A stretch of DNA of 64,000 bases, from assembly GCA_009792885.1 (NCBI GenBank), contig WMCF01000018.1, forward strand, positions 5,458,253-5,522,252. Direction: 5' to 3'. Each line of letters opens with the position of its first letter. The first letter of the stretch is position 1. The stretch comes from Eremophila alpestris peregrina (Eukaryota > Chordata > Aves > Passeriformes > Alaudidae). Both the position numbers and the translations under genes were made by a program. Shown piece by piece: positions 62,866 to 64,000 of the stretch. Under the pieces are notes generated by a model. It was not told the DNA's origin and searched no databases. It worked only from the letters and a program-made list of their open reading frames with translations.

Positions 62866-64000
62866 AATAAATACTCCCAAACACTTTTTTAGGGCCACAT
62901 TTATATAGTAACAAATAGAGATTAAACTCTAAACACAGGCATACAGTGATGTGTACTTTGTCACTAGTACCTGTAACTTCTGTATGAGACTCTCACAACC
63001 AGGGGCTCAGATGTGATTAACTGAATTTTTTGCAATATTTACACCTCTCCTGCAAATGCCAAAATGCTGCAATGCCACATAACTACTAAACCTTTTGGAT
63101 TACTGATGTAGCTTTTGTATTGATATAGGCATGAAATAATTTTGATCTCATTTGCAATTATATTCATTAATCATGGCAACAGTGCTACAGCATGTCATCC
63201 ACTACTAGTCCCATGCTCTGTGGTGATTATGAGGGGCTGTTGATAGTATTTACTAACTGGGAAATCATTGGCAGCACCAATCCTTTGTTTAAAATATTAT
63301 TTCCTTCTCCATTCAGCTCTTTTGTCATTTAACACCAATAGATTGTATAAGGGAACATGGCCCCAGACATGCCAAGCCTAAAAAATCTCTGCAATTTTTC
63401 AGTTTTTCTGCTATTCAATAGACCTCGTAAGAGGAAAAAAATATTTTTGCTGACTCTATAAAATTATTCCTAAAGCTTTTCTAAAGCTAAAGTAATGCCA
63501 TAGAAACAGCATCACCACAGCCCACAGGAAGATAATTTCCATTCCTCCTGTGGGTATTGACAGTTTCAGACCTGTCTTCATCACTGACTTGTCACACTTT
63601 GAGGTCTTGATTCAGTTGCCTAAGCATGGGCATGTGCTTTCACTGAGCCTCTTTACGAATTTCCATGTGAGGTGCATGGGGAGTGTGCAGAACCTCCTGG
63701 ACTTCCCAGACATCAGGCAGGACATCAGGGGCATCTCAGGTGACACCAGCTGGGCACAGCCACAGCAACAGTCTGAGCTGCTGTGCTGTACTGTGCAGGT
63801 GTTTGCCTACACACAGCCATTGTGTCACACACAGCCCTACACTCAGAGGCTACTTTGTCCCTCCTAGAGGAAGCACCTATCAGGCAAAAAAGTTCTTTTT
63901 CCCGAGAGCTGCTCCCTTGTCCATTGGTATTCAGAGAGATGAGTCCTGAGATGTGTTTTTCAAAAGGTAATTTCATTTGGGGCTCAATTCATTCTAAATT

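Larger units (their letters stand above)
49004..64000 (+). other. ADARB2: ADARB2 intron after the deaminase-start exon (3' end beyond window)
   Basis: The intron begins with the donor GTAAGA at 49004, in phase 1. I looked for the next exon, which should encode a TGTKCI-like strand and the catalytic HAE motif, and did not find it before 64000. The contents are an ERVL-like LTR (52288-52712), an AGGGC pentamer array (53116-53140), an old CR1 (56178-56450), a long G/T-rich low-complexity block with one N (57927-58171), and a C20 tract (62846-62865). The rest is AT-rich unique sequence without a supportable gene. Confidence 0.85.

Noticed and set aside
1..64000. CRISPR array, operon or bacterial/phage system
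   Set aside because: No regularly spaced repeats with unique spacers, no ribosome-binding-site-linked gene series, and clear vertebrate exon-intron structure with avian repeats.

Overview
This is a vertebrate nuclear genomic window, almost certainly from a bird. The evidence is AT-rich non-coding sequence with canonical GT..AG introns, CR1 retrotransposon 3' ends in both orientations, and LTRs that resemble the ERVL-type and GC-rich LTRs of bird genomes. A passerine or other neoavian bird is my best guess, but I could not align anything to test that. No bacterial-type gene, operon or CRISPR array is present.

The whole window lies inside one gene on the + strand, ADARB2 (ADAR3, the brain RNA-binding member of the adenosine deaminase acting on RNA family). 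Three coding exons can be placed to the base. The first is the 3' part of the exon that follows the arginine-rich domain (1-81, truncated by the window edge). The second is a large exon carrying both double-stranded RNA-binding domains (7836-8740). The third is a 115-base exon that opens the deaminase domain (48889-49003). They join in frame as A|GT (Ser), then CAG|GAC, then a split codon starting with G. The catalytic exons with the HAE and zinc-binding motifs were not found and should lie beyond 64000.

The rest is intron: 82-7835, 8741-48888 (about 40 kb) and 49004 to the window end. The introns hold four CR1 fragments (one + and three -), two degraded ERVL-like solo LTRs (+), one well-preserved solo LTR with a 5-bp target duplication and an assembly gap inside it (31102-32689), several simple repeats, a small minisatellite just upstream of the third exon, and a few perfect hairpins. 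Most open reading frames in the window are chance or shadow frames.

The items most worth a second look are these. An in-frame ATG in a near-ideal Kozak context lies inside the first exon, where the paralogue ADARB1 begins its short form. A 335-base exon-like block lies on the opposite strand at 10281-10615. A 54-codon ORF with a signal-peptide-like start lies at 37011-37175. Opposed CR1 copies within one intron could pair in the pre-mRNA. I saw no clearly new multi-gene system. All family assignments come from recalled family sequences, not from a search.
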